Assembly (NCBI RefSeq): GCF_022230885.1
Contig: NZ_JAKGCT010000004.1
Coordinates: 2,108,001-2,172,000 of the forward strand
Direction: 5' to 3'
Source: Paenalcaligenes niemegkensis
GTDB lineage: Bacteria; Pseudomonadota; Gammaproteobacteria; Burkholderiales; Burkholderiaceae_B
DNA length: 64,000 nucleotides
Under the pieces are notes generated by a model. The model saw only the letters and a list, made by a program, of their open reading frames with translations. It was not told the origin of the DNA and searched no databases. Shown here piece after piece: positions 48,358 through 57,133 of the stretch; the stretch's first letter is position 1; every line of letters begins with the position of its first letter. The position numbers and the translations under genes were made by a program.

Positions 48358-48385
48358 ATAAAAACCAGCCAGAGCCAGGCCCGTC

Positions 48386-48949
48386 TTACAAGTCCAGCAA
48401 ATCACTCATATCATCAGCATGATCTTCTTCAACAGCCATAATCTCGATCAGCATCTGTCGAGTCGTCGGGTCTGTATCGCCAATTCGTTCAATCATCTGG
48501 CGATACGACTCAATGGCAATACGTTCTGCGATCAGGTTGGCACGAATCATTGACTTGATGTCCTGACTATCGTCATACTCCGCATGACTACGTTGCAAGA
48601 GCGTCGCCGGATCCAGATCTGGTTCGCCATTTAGCTGCACAATACGCTCGGCAATGCGATTGGCATGCTCTTGTTCTTGGGTAGCGTGCTCAAGGAACTC
48701 TGCCTTGATTGCTTCGTTGTTTAGACCCGTTGCTGTGAAATAATGGCGCATATAGCGCAGCACACAGACCCACTCAGTGGCTACCGCCTCGTTCAGCATC
48801 TTAATGATGGCTTCACGGTTTCCTTGATACCCCGAGGACACGGCTCCATCATCCACATGCTGCTTCGCCGCAGCACGAATAGCGGCCACGTCTAAAGGCT
48901 TGAAGGGCTGTACATTGTTTGTTTTGCTATCAGAGGGTTTTGTGTTCAT
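48386..48949 (-). CDS. Ferritin-like/bacterioferritin family protein
   Basis: A 187-residue protein with a four-helix ferritin-like domain. Carboxylate and His ligands appear in NEAVATEWVCVLRYMRHYF, EHATQEQEHANRIAERI, IAERIAIESYRQMI and AVEEDHADDMSDLL, giving repeated ExxH pairs of a diiron centre. It is related to bacterioferritin and Dps-like iron-storage proteins. The N-terminal 40 residues are an extension not seen in E. coli Bfr. No bfd-like gene lies nearby. AAGGAA precedes the ATG. It probably stores iron or protects from peroxide. Confidence 0.85.
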   Translation of the reverse strand: MNTKPSDSKTNNVQPFKPLDVAAIRAAAKQHVDDGAVSSGYQGNREAIIKMLNEAVATEWVCVLRYMRHYFTATGLNNEAIKAEFLEHATQEQEHANRIAERIVQLNGEPDLDPATLLQRSHAEYDDSQDIKSMIRANLIAERIAIESYRQMIERIGDTDPTTRQMLIEIMAVEEDHADDMSDLLDL

Positions 48950-49259
48950 AACGTTCCTTCCATTTTACAAATGATGGATTACCCCCCGCAGGGGCGATAC
49001 GACGACAACAGCTTCTGCCAACTACATTTCACAACGCAGTAAAACCACCATATCAACAAAGCCCGGTCATTACATCTCAACGAGGAAACAGATTGTTTCT
49101 CGAGTAAACACTCCTTAATAAATAGCAACGCTACCTTATCCATCACTCCTGGCTGAGCCTGCACTTTAGAATATAAAAAAGCCCCATCAGCATGAAACTG
49201 ACGGGGCTTACTAATGCATCTGGACTCAAAGCTGGTAAGTTTTGAACCAGCCTTAACGG
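48950..49259. other. Gene-free gap between ssb and the ferritin-like gene
   Basis: About 310 bp. It holds the ssb terminator (49179-49209) and presumably the promoter of the ferritin-like gene. I see no gene or further symmetric site. Confidence 0.55.
49179..49209 (-). terminator. Terminator of ssb
   Basis: A 12-bp stem, AAGCCCCGTCAG / CTGATGGGGCTT on the minus strand, with one G-U pair and a seven-base loop. It is followed by TTTTTTAT and lies 51 bp after the ssb stop. Confidence 0.88.
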
Positions 49260-49790
49260 TCAGAACGGAATATCATCATCCATATCGGCCAGGTTATCCA
49301 CAGGTGCTTGATATGGATTAGCTTGAGGTTGACGCTGCGGTTGCTGGGCCGGGGCTTGCTGCTGCGGCGCCTGACGTTGTTGTTGAGGTGCGCGCGCAGG
49401 TGCGGAACCGGACTGATAATCGCCCCCGCCCCCGCTAAACTCAGCACCACCGCTTTCGCGGCCACCCAACATTTGCATTTGATCTGCTATCACTTCGGTG
49501 GTGTAGTTGTCTTTACCATCTTGCCCTTGCCATTTACGCGTGCGGAGGCGACCTTCTACATATACAGAACGCCCCTTACGCAGGTACTCACCAGCGATCT
49601 CTGCAAGCCTGTTATAAAACACCACCCGATGCCATTCTGTTTCTTCGCGGCGCTCGCCCGTAGCCTTGTCTTTCCAGTTAGAGGTAGTGGCAATTGAGAT
49701 ATTACAAATTGCGTTACCTTCTGCGCCGTAGCGAACTTCAGGATCGCGCCCCAAATTACCTACCAATATGACCTTGTTAACCGATGCCAT
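49260..49790 (-). CDS. ssb: Single-stranded DNA-binding protein
   Basis: Essential replication and repair protein of 176 residues. The OB-fold starts [20 protein letters not shown] and includes the ssDNA-contacting EEWHRVVF-like [20 protein letters not shown] and [14 protein letters not shown] Gln/Pro-rich linker follows (residues about 125-160), and the acidic tip DMDDDIPF recruits partner proteins. It lies in the MFS-ssb neighbourhood beside uvrA, an arrangement common in this family of bacteria. It is intact. Confidence 0.98.
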   Translation of the reverse strand: MASVNKVILVGNLGRDPEVRYGAEGNAICNISIATTSNWKDKATGERREETEWHRVVFYNRLAEIAGEYLRKGRSVYVEGRLRTRKWQGQDGKDNYTTEVIADQMQMLGGRESGGAEFSGGGGDYQSGSAPARAPQQQRQAPQQQAPAQQPQRQPQANPYQAPVDNLADMDDDIPF

Positions 49791-49918
49791 GACTTTATCC
49801 TGTACTAAATAACGTAATGTTTAGAATTATCGACGATTGTGCGGCTATAACCTAGGGCTCAAGGTAAAAATACGAATTGACGCATTTATCCTCGAACGCA
49901 GCATCAATCTCGAACGAC

Positions 49919-51130
49919 TCATATTGTGGTTTTCAGACGCCTGGTATTCAGCAGCCAAAGCAATGCCAAACCCGAACCGATCCAGACCACCATCTGGGGG
50001 CTGCCATATGCAGCCACTAGTCCGCCTACCACCCCGCCACCAAACACGCCCAATGATTGCGAGGTATTATAAAAACCAAGGGCCAGCCCCTTGTAATTCG
50101 CCGGAGCCACACGTGAAACCAAAGACGGCTGCAAAGCCTCCAATATATTAAAAGCAATAAAAAACACCAGCAAGGCTACCACCATCCCGGCAAGGCTTTG
50201 CATAGCCCACGGCATAAAGCCCAGCGAAAGCGCCAGCACAAGCACCGAAATTTCCAACATGCCCTTATGGCGTTTGCGCGTCTCGGTATAGAACACGGCA
50301 GGCACCATGAACACGAAAGACACCAGCATGACGGGCAAATACACCTTCCATAGGCTTTCCATATCGAAGCCGCCCACTTGAGCTAACACGCCCGGCACCA
50401 CAATAAACAGCATCATCAAGATAAAGTGTAGCGAGAAAACACCAAAATTAAGGCGAAGCAAATCACGGTGACCCAGCACATCTCGCGCGCTAGCCTGAAT
50501 AATCGGGTCTGAACCGCGTGGCACAGCTGGCACCAGAAAGGCCGCAATCAGTAAGCAAATGAAGCCCAGCAAACTAATCGCCCAGAACAGGCCTGACAGG
50601 CCGAACTGCCCTACCAGCACGGGTGACAACACTAATGACACGGCGAAGGACAAGCCAATTGACGCCCCCACCATCGCCATTGCACGGGTTCGAACTTCGG
50701 GCCGGGTGGCATCCGCAACCCACGCAGTGATGGCCGCCGACACGGCGCCCACACCCTGAAGCGTACGGCCCACGATAATGCCATCAACACTATTGGCGAG
50801 CGCACAAACAATACCGCCTATAATGAACAGCAGCATCCCAGCCACAATCACGGGTCGCCGACCAAAACGATCCGATGCCATCCCTAACGGAATTTGCATT
50901 ATGGCTTGGGTTAAACCATATGCCCCCAGTGCCAAACCCACTTTGACCGCGTCGTTTCCCCCGGGAAGCGCATGCGCAGCTACGGCGAAAATCGGGGTCA
51001 ATAAAAACAACCCTAACATCCGCGACGCAAATAGCAATGCCAGCATCATGCTGGATTTACGCTCTAAGGGCGTAAGGCTAAGGCGTTGGCGCTTTACGTT
51101 GTTATTTTCTATGACTTCTGTTTGACTCAT
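49919..51130 (-). CDS. Major facilitator superfamily transporter
   Basis: A twelve-helix MFS protein of 403 residues. The loop 2-3 motif is GMASDRFGRRPVIVAG, and the TM4-5 segment is VGRTLQGVGAVSAAITAWVAD, which resembles drug:H+ antiporters (DHA1). The substrate is unknown. The ATG at 51130 (MSQTEVIENN) is chosen because the 18 residues upstream are poorly conserved-looking and Cys/Arg-rich. It is divergent from uvrA (116 bp) and followed by ssb. Confidence 0.88.
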   Translation of the reverse strand: MSQTEVIENNNVKRQRLSLTPLERKSSMMLALLFASRMLGLFLLTPIFAVAAHALPGGNDAVKVGLALGAYGLTQAIMQIPLGMASDRFGRRPVIVAGMLLFIIGGIVCALANSVDGIIVGRTLQGVGAVSAAITAWVADATRPEVRTRAMAMVGASIGLSFAVSLVLSPVLVGQFGLSGLFWAISLLGFICLLIAAFLVPAVPRGSDPIIQASARDVLGHRDLLRLNFGVFSLHFILMMLFIVVPGVLAQVGGFDMESLWKVYLPVMLVSFVFMVPAVFYTETRKRHKGMLEISVLVLALSLGFMPWAMQSLAGMVVALLVFFIAFNILEALQPSLVSRVAPANYKGLALGFYNTSQSLGVFGGGVVGGLVAAYGSPQMVVWIGSGLALLWLLNTRRLKTTI

Positions 51131-51246
51131 GCAACACTCAAAATACGGTTTGGCATATAGGCGGGCTCTCACACACTGGCACATAAGCTGGGCTAGCGCG
51201 CTATAGTAGCAAGTTGCCTTTTAAAAAGATCCGATACCCTACTCAG

Positions 51247-54087
51247 ATGGAAGCGATACGCATCAGGGGCGCCCGTACGCACAATTTAAAAAACCTGTCT
51301 ATCGACTTGCCCAGACGGCAACTTGTTGTCGTCACGGGTTTGTCAGGTTCGGGAAAATCTTCCCTTGCCTTCGATACGCTGTACGCAGAAGGGCAACGAC
51401 GATACGTCGAAAGCTTGTCGGCCTATGCGCGACAGTTTCTGCAGCTCATGGATAAACCCGACGTGGATCTGATCGAGGGCTTATCCCCGGCTATCTCCAT
51501 TGAACAAAAATCGGCGGGCAATAACCCTCGGTCTACCGTGGGCACAACCACCGAAATTCATGACTACTTGAGGCTATTGTACGCCCGAGTTGGCACGCCG
51601 CACTGTCCTGTTCACCAGTTGCCTTTGCAGGCACAGAACATCAGCCAGATGGTAGACCACGTATTGACGTGGCCCGACGAAACGCGAATTTCTATTTTGG
51701 CACCTGTAGCCCGTTCTGTTAGCGACGATTTCAAACAACGTCTGCAAGCTTTGCAGGCACAAGGCTTTGTGCGTATACGCGTAAACGGCGTGGTCGGCGC
51801 GATTGACGACTTCGAATCCCCTCCTGCCGGTCAGCCTTACAGCATTGATGTTGTAATCGACAGGCTACGTGTCAAACCCGAAAGCGCCCAGCGCTTGGCA
51901 GAGAGCTTCGAAACTGCGCTTGAACTGGCCCAGGGCCGTGCAGTCGCCCTGAACATGGACGACTCTAAAGAGCATATGTTCAGCAGCCACTATGCCTGCC
52001 CCGCTTGCGACTATAGCCTGGCCGAACTCGAGCCTCGCTTATTCAGCTTCAACAATCCTGCAGGTGCCTGCCCTGACTGCGGGGGTTTAGGTCTGGTTGA
52101 TTTTTTCGACCCCAAGCGAGTAGTCGCCTTTCCGGACCTGAGCCTGGCCAGCGGTGCCATCAGTGGATGGGATCGCCGTAATGCCTTTACCTACACACTG
52201 CTCACCAGCCTGGCTGCCCATTATGGTTTTGACATTGAGGCGCCTTTCGACTCACTCGACCCTGATACGCAAGAGCGCATTCTTTACGGATCAGGCACCG
52301 AAGAAATTGCTTTTTTATATTTAAATGAAAAAGGCAAAACAACGGTCAAAACGCATGCTTTCGAAGGAGTCATCCCCAACCTCGAACGTCGGTGGCGTGA
52401 AACCGAGTCCTCAGCAGTCCGGGAAGAGCTGTCTAAACTGCGCCGCACCCGTACCTGTCCTTCTTGTCAGGGCTCCCGCCTGCGTACCGAAGCACGTAAT
52501 GTGCTGCTCGGAGAAAACGATCCCCAGGCAATTTACGAAGTAGAAGCACTATCCCTTGCGGATTGCCTGCTGTGGTTCCAGGAACTGCAGCTAAGCGGCG
52601 CCAAAAAGAAATTGCTGAACGTATTGTTCAAGAGATACAGGCAAGGCTGCAGTTCCTGAATAATGTAGGGCTTAATTATCTATCGCTGGACCGTAGTGCA
52701 GACACGATCTCTGGTGGTGAGTCACAGCGCATACGCCTGGCCAGCCAGATCGGCTCGGGCCTGACAGGCGTTATGTATGTGCTCGACGAACCTTCAATCG
52801 GCCTGCACCAACGCGATAACGATAAGTTAATTGAAACACTGCAACATCTGCGCGACCTCGGTAACAGTGTCATTGTGGTGGAGCATGACGAAGACATGAT
52901 CCGCAGCGCTGACTTTGTCGTAGACATGGGTCCCGGAGCTGGTGAACACGGCGGCAACGTGGTTGCATCGGGCACGCCTGCCGAAGTCCTTGCTAACGAG
53001 GCCTCGCTAACCGGTCAATACCTGAGCGGTAAAAAAAGCATTGCTATCCCTGTACGGCGCCCAATTACCGATGAGTTGAATTATCTGGAACTCAAAGGGG
53101 CCACCGGCAATAACTTGAAGTCGGTAACCTTACGCATCCCTGCAGGGCGCTTCGTTTGTATTTCAGGAGTATCCGGCTCAGGGAAGTCCACCTTGATTAA
53201 CGACACCTTGGCCACTGCCGTGTCGCAGCGCTTACATCGCGCACAAACCGAACCCGCTCCCTTCGAGGCCCTGAATGGCCTGGAGCACTTCGACAAAATC
53301 ATTAACGTAGACCAAAGCCCAATCGGTCGTACGCCTCGCAGCAACCCTGCAACATACACTGGCATGTTCACACCTATACGCGAACTTTTTCTGGCGTACC
53401 GGAGGCACGGGTACGCGGTTACGATCCTGGCCGCTTTTCATTTAACGTAAAAGGCGGACGATGTGAGGCTTGCCAAGGTGACGGCGTAGTAAAAGTAGAA
53501 ATGCATTTTCTGCCTGATGTGTATGTGCCCTGCGATGTATGCCACGGTTTGCGCTATAACCGCGAAACTCTCGACATCCGCTATCGCGGCAAGAACATCA
53601 GTGAAGTCCTTGACCTTACCGTTGAGCAGGCGCTGAGCTATTTTGAGGCAATCCCAGCTATTGCGCGCAAGCTGGATACCTTAATGGACGTAGGACTGTC
53701 GTATTTACGCCTGGGGCAAAGCGCCACTACGCTTTCCGGAGGCGAGGCCCAACGAGTCAAACTGGCACTAGAACTCTCGCGCCGCAGCACCGGCCGTACT
53801 CTTTACGTGCTTGACGAACCCACTACAGGCCTGCATTTTCAAGATATCGCCTTGCTGCTCGAAGTGTTACGCAAGCTAGTGGAAGCGGGTAACACTGTGG
53901 TGGTTATTGAGCACAACCTAGACGTGATCAAAACCGCTGACTGGGTTGTTGACATGGGGCCGGAAGGCGGATCAGCGGGGGACAGATTGTCGTGGAGGGT
54001 ACTCCGGAAACGATAGCCCGCTGCCCAGAGAGCCATACAGGGCGCTACCTGCGAGAGTTACTGCCTTCGCTGCGAGCACTGGTGTGA
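51247..54087 (+). CDS. uvrA: Excinuclease ABC subunit A (three frameshifts)
   Basis: Damage-recognition ATPase of nucleotide excision repair. The first ATP site is [20 protein letters not shown], with zinc-binding [18 protein letters not shown] and CPDCGG. The second Walker A is [15 protein letters not shown], with zinc [10 protein letters not shown] and CDVCHG. ABC signatures are [12 protein letters not shown] and [12 protein letters not shown]. Frame breaks lie at an A5 run (52603-52607), a T5 run (53386-53390) and a G5 run (53977-53981). One base added at each gives 947 residues ending [11 protein letters not shown]. The ATG at 51247 is preferred over a more upstream in-frame ATG. Confidence 0.96.
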
Positions 54088-54110
54088 TCGCTTAAACCTC
54101 TCTGTAGCTT

Positions 54111-54148
54111 GCAAAGCAGAGCCTGGGCCACATCTCGGCTCTGCTTGC
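54111..54148. terminator. Hairpin between convergent uvrA and dgt
   Basis: GCAAAGCAGAGCC pairs with GGCTCTGCTTGC around a 13-base loop with one unpaired A, in the 101-bp gap between the two stops. It lacks a clear T run, so it is a likely but unproven bidirectional terminator. Confidence 0.55.
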
Positions 54149-54188
54149 AGCTTGGCGCAGCAGAGGCCCTGGTTACGCGAATGCAGGC

Positions 54189-55313
54189 TTACATCTTAAA
54201 TAAATGCTGATGCTCGCGGATGGCATGCCTATCAGTCATGCCAGCGATGTAGTCCGAGATAGCACGAGCCTGCTCTATTGGATCTTCGCGCCGATGTTCC
54301 ACTGCCAGCAAGCGGGGGTTGTCTGAAAACGCCACAAATAGCTCTCGTACGATACGGCGAGCCTTGGTCATCATGCGTAAAACCTGATGATGGCGATACA
54401 AGTTGCTATGAAGAAACTGCTTGAGCTCAGTGGCTTGCCTGCGCATTGCATCGGAGAATGCAGCCATGGGACCAGCCAGGCGTAACTCGTCCACGCTGCC
54501 CGGCTTAGCCTGGTTCAGGTTGTACTGAGTAGTGTGCGTAAGATCTTGCACCAGAGTGTTGATCATGGCGCGAACCACCTCGGCGACCAATCGTTTGCGC
54601 TCTATGTCTGGATAGTTCGTCAGCACCACATCGTAATGCTCAGCAAAAATCGGCACCTCAAGTAATTGAGGAATACTGATTAAACCCGAACGTAAACCAT
54701 CGTCGATATCATGATTATTGTAAGCAATTTCATCTGCGAGATTAGCAATCTGCGCTTCTAACGAAGGCTGATGGCGGTTAATAAATCGCTCGCCAACATC
54801 ACCCAGTAACCGCGCATGTTTTAAGTTACAGTGCTTTAAAATGCCTTCGCGAGTCTCAAAACAAAGGTTTAGCCCTTCAAAGGCGGCATATCGCTCTTCA
54901 AGAGTGTCGACAACCCGCAGGCTCTGTAAATTATGTTCAAAACCACCTGCCTCGGGGCTTAGCTCGCGCATGCAGGCATTTAATTCATCTTGACCCGCAT
55001 GGCCAAAAGGCGTGTGTCCAAGGTCATGCGCCAAGGCGATAGCTTCGATTAAATCCTCGTGCAGATGCAGGTTGCGCGCTAATGAACGAGCTATTTGAGC
55101 CACCTCAATACTGTGAGTCAGCCTGGTACGGAATAAATCGCCTTCGTGATTAATAAATACCTGGGTTTTGTATTCGAGCAAACGAAAGGCGTTGCAATGA
55201 ATAATGCGATCTCGATCACGCTGGAAGGCGTTGCGTCCTATGGGCGCTGCTTCGCTATGGCGCCTACCACGACTTTGTTCCGGATGACATGCGTATACCG
55301 CTAGTGACGCCAT
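54189..55313 (-). CDS. dgt: Deoxyguanosinetriphosphate triphosphohydrolase-like protein
   Basis: HD-domain hydrolase that splits dNTPs into deoxynucleoside and triphosphate. Metal ligands: H in [18 protein letters not shown] in [17 protein letters not shown], and D in [17 protein letters not shown]. The 374 residues match the shorter, non-enteric type. The ATG at 55313 has AGGAG about 10 bases upstream; a GTG three codons earlier overlaps that site. It follows aroB by 11 bp or less and so belongs to the aroK-aroB-dgt operon. Confidence 0.95.
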   Translation of the reverse strand: MASLAVYACHPEQSRGRRHSEAAPIGRNAFQRDRDRIIHCNAFRLLEYKTQVFINHEGDLFRTRLTHSIEVAQIARSLARNLHLHEDLIEAIALAHDLGHTPFGHAGQDELNACMRELSPEAGGFEHNLQSLRVVDTLEERYAAFEGLNLCFETREGILKHCNLKHARLLGDVGERFINRHQPSLEAQIANLADEIAYNNHDIDDGLRSGLISIPQLLEVPIFAEHYDVVLTNYPDIERKRLVAEVVRAMINTLVQDLTHTTQYNLNQAKPGSVDELRLAGPMAAFSDAMRRQATELKQFLHSNLYRHHQVLRMMTKARRIVRELFVAFSDNPRLLAVEHRREDPIEQARAISDYIAGMTDRHAIREHQHLFKM

Positions 55314-55324
55314 AAACTTCACTC

Positions 55325-56404
55325 CTAAACTGTAGCAAAACGATCAATTACCCTGGTCACAAGCTCAGGACTAACCGTCTCGACATGACTTTGTCCGATT
55401 TTAGGCATTAGCACGAAGCGCAATTGCCCGCCTTCTGCTTTTTTATCTATACCCATCAGCTCGACCCAACGCTCGGCAGGCCACTGCGGTGGCTCGACGG
55501 GACAACCTATCGCGGCCGACAAGGCACGCACACGCTCTACGCTACCACGGTCTAAGCCGCACAGTTCGGCAGAAAGCTCGGCAGCCATGACCATTCCACA
55601 ACCCACTGCTTCGCCATGCAGCCATTCGCCATAGCCCAAGCCGGATTCAATTGCGTGGCCAAAGGTATGGCCAAAATTAAGAGTGGCGCGCAAGCCGGAC
55701 TCTCTTTCGTCTTGAGACACCACCTGGGCCTTGATCTCACAAGAGCGCTGTACCGCATAACTAATCACGTCAGCATCACGACGAACCAGCGCCTCGGCGT
55801 TAACTTCGCACCAATCGAAAAATGCCGCATCGGTAATCATGCCGTACTTGATGACTTCGGCCAAACCGGCTGAAATTTCTCGGGCAGGCAGCGTCGAGAG
55901 CACATCAATATCAATTTCCACGGCAATAGGCTGATAGAAGGCACCTATCATGTTTTTACCCAAAGGATGGTTGATGGCAGTTTTTCCACCCACCGAGGAA
56001 TCTACCTGTGACAACAAGGTCGTTGGCACCTGCAAAAAACGGATACCGCGCATAAACGAGGCCGCGGCAAAGCCACTGATATCACCAACTACCCCTCCAC
56101 CCAAAGCTACAACCAACGCCTTTCGATCCAGACGCTCGCCTAACAGAGCGTCAAAGATAAGGTTCAGGGTTTCCCAGTTTTTGTAGGCTTCACCATCAGG
56201 GATAGATACCGGAATAACTCGTTTACCACTGGCAGCCAAGGCAGACAGTACACGCTCTCCATACAGTGACATGATCGTCGGGTTACTAATCAGGGCAATG
56301 GTGGTGACGTCTCCAGGAATGCTTTGAGCCAGCAGATCCAGACGGCCTGCTGCTACGTGAATAGGATAAGAACCGCCTGGGGTTTCAACGTGTACGATAC
56401 TCAT
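55325..56404 (-). CDS. aroB: 3-dehydroquinate synthase
   Basis: NAD- and metal-dependent cyclase of the second shikimate step, converting DAHP to 3-dehydroquinate. It shows GDGEAYKN-like [70 protein letters not shown] (about residues 130-163) and the metal ligands in [12 protein letters not shown] and [11 protein letters not shown]. The 359 residues are normal. Its start codon overlaps the aroK stop (TAATG), indicating coupling. Confidence 0.98.
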   Translation of the reverse strand: MSIVHVETPGGSYPIHVAAGRLDLLAQSIPGDVTTIALISNPTIMSLYGERVLSALAASGKRVIPVSIPDGEAYKNWETLNLIFDALLGERLDRKALVVALGGGVVGDISGFAAASFMRGIRFLQVPTTLLSQVDSSVGGKTAINHPLGKNMIGAFYQPIAVEIDIDVLSTLPAREISAGLAEVIKYGMITDAAFFDWCEVNAEALVRRDADVISYAVQRSCEIKAQVVSQDERESGLRATLNFGHTFGHAIESGLGYGEWLHGEAVGCGMVMAAELSAELCGLDRGSVERVRALSAAIGCPVEPPQWPAERWVELMGIDKKAEGGQLRFVLMPKIGQSHVETVSPELVTRVIDRFATV

Positions 56405-57012
56405 TACGCTACCTTTTTCTCTTTTAATAAAGCCAATAAATTCCGCACCGCAGTGGAAATTGGAGCGCTACCTGTTTCAAGGACAATATCAGCTACTTCC
56501 TGATAAAGAGGCTCACGCTCGGCTAATAACTCGCCAAGGCGTTGACGTGGATTGCTGGTTTGCAACAATGGCCTGTTTTTATCGCGAGAAACACGGCGGA
56601 ACAGCTCCTCTGCGCTGGCCCTTAGATACACTACCACCCCGCGTTGCTTTAAATACGCACGATTTTCAGCAGAGATTACCGCACCCCCGCCAGTAGCAAG
56701 TACAATGCTGGTCTGGCGCGAACAAGCGTCCAGAGCAGAAGTCTCGCGTTTGCGGAACCCTTGCTCTCCTTCGATGTCAAAAATAACCGACACCCTGACA
56801 CCGCAGCGCGCTTCTAATTCGTGATCCAAATCAACGAACTGGCGATCCAGAACTTTTGCAAGCTGCCTGCCGATGGTCGTCTTACCAGCGCCCATCATGC
56901 CGACCAAAAACACAGACTGTAAGCCAGGCTGTGCTAACAATCGAAGCGTGTCTTCGGAAATTGGAGCTAAAGATTCAACTTGCATTAGATCTAAGGGTAA
57001 AGAGTCTGTCAT
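56404..57012 (-). CDS. aroK: Shikimate kinase
   Basis: P-loop kinase phosphorylating shikimate at the 3-hydroxyl. Walker A is [15 protein letters not shown], shikimate binding [11 protein letters not shown] and FRKRETSAL, and the GGG loop VLATGGGAV. The 202 residues include a slightly long N-terminus ([15 protein letters not shown]); an internal ATG nine codons in is a possible alternative start. It is the first gene of aroK-aroB-dgt and is divergent from mrcA across about 120 bp. Confidence 0.97.
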   Translation of the reverse strand: MTDSLPLDLMQVESLAPISEDTLRLLAQPGLQSVFLVGMMGAGKTTIGRQLAKVLDRQFVDLDHELEARCGVRVSVIFDIEGEQGFRKRETSALDACSRQTSIVLATGGGAVISAENRAYLKQRGVVVYLRASAEELFRRVSRDKNRPLLQTSNPRQRLGELLAEREPLYQEVADIVLETGSAPISTAVRNLLALLKEKKVA

Positions 57013-57133
57013 TTGTGTATTATCCCATTAGCCTGTTTAATTAGCAGGCCTACCACTAATTTGAATTATTCGGTTACATAAACCTGATGCGCAATTCGAA
57101 GTCTTCACATCATTGGGCTTAAAATCATCTGCA

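Larger units (their letters stand above)
47789..48385. other. Long gene-free region with the RhlE leader
   Basis: Nearly 600 bp with no credible gene between the helicase start and the end of the ferritin-like gene. It contains an inverted repeat (47852-47885: GGTTGATTGG / CCAATCAACC, 14-base loop) 64 bp upstream of the helicase ATG, and a terminator-like hairpin at 48329-48357. The remainder shows no recognisable element. Confidence 0.55.

Noticed and set aside
48214-48441. Plus-strand open frame of 75 codons beside the ferritin-like gene
   Set aside because: It overlaps the ferritin-like gene and its terminator hairpin, has no start signal and looks non-coding.
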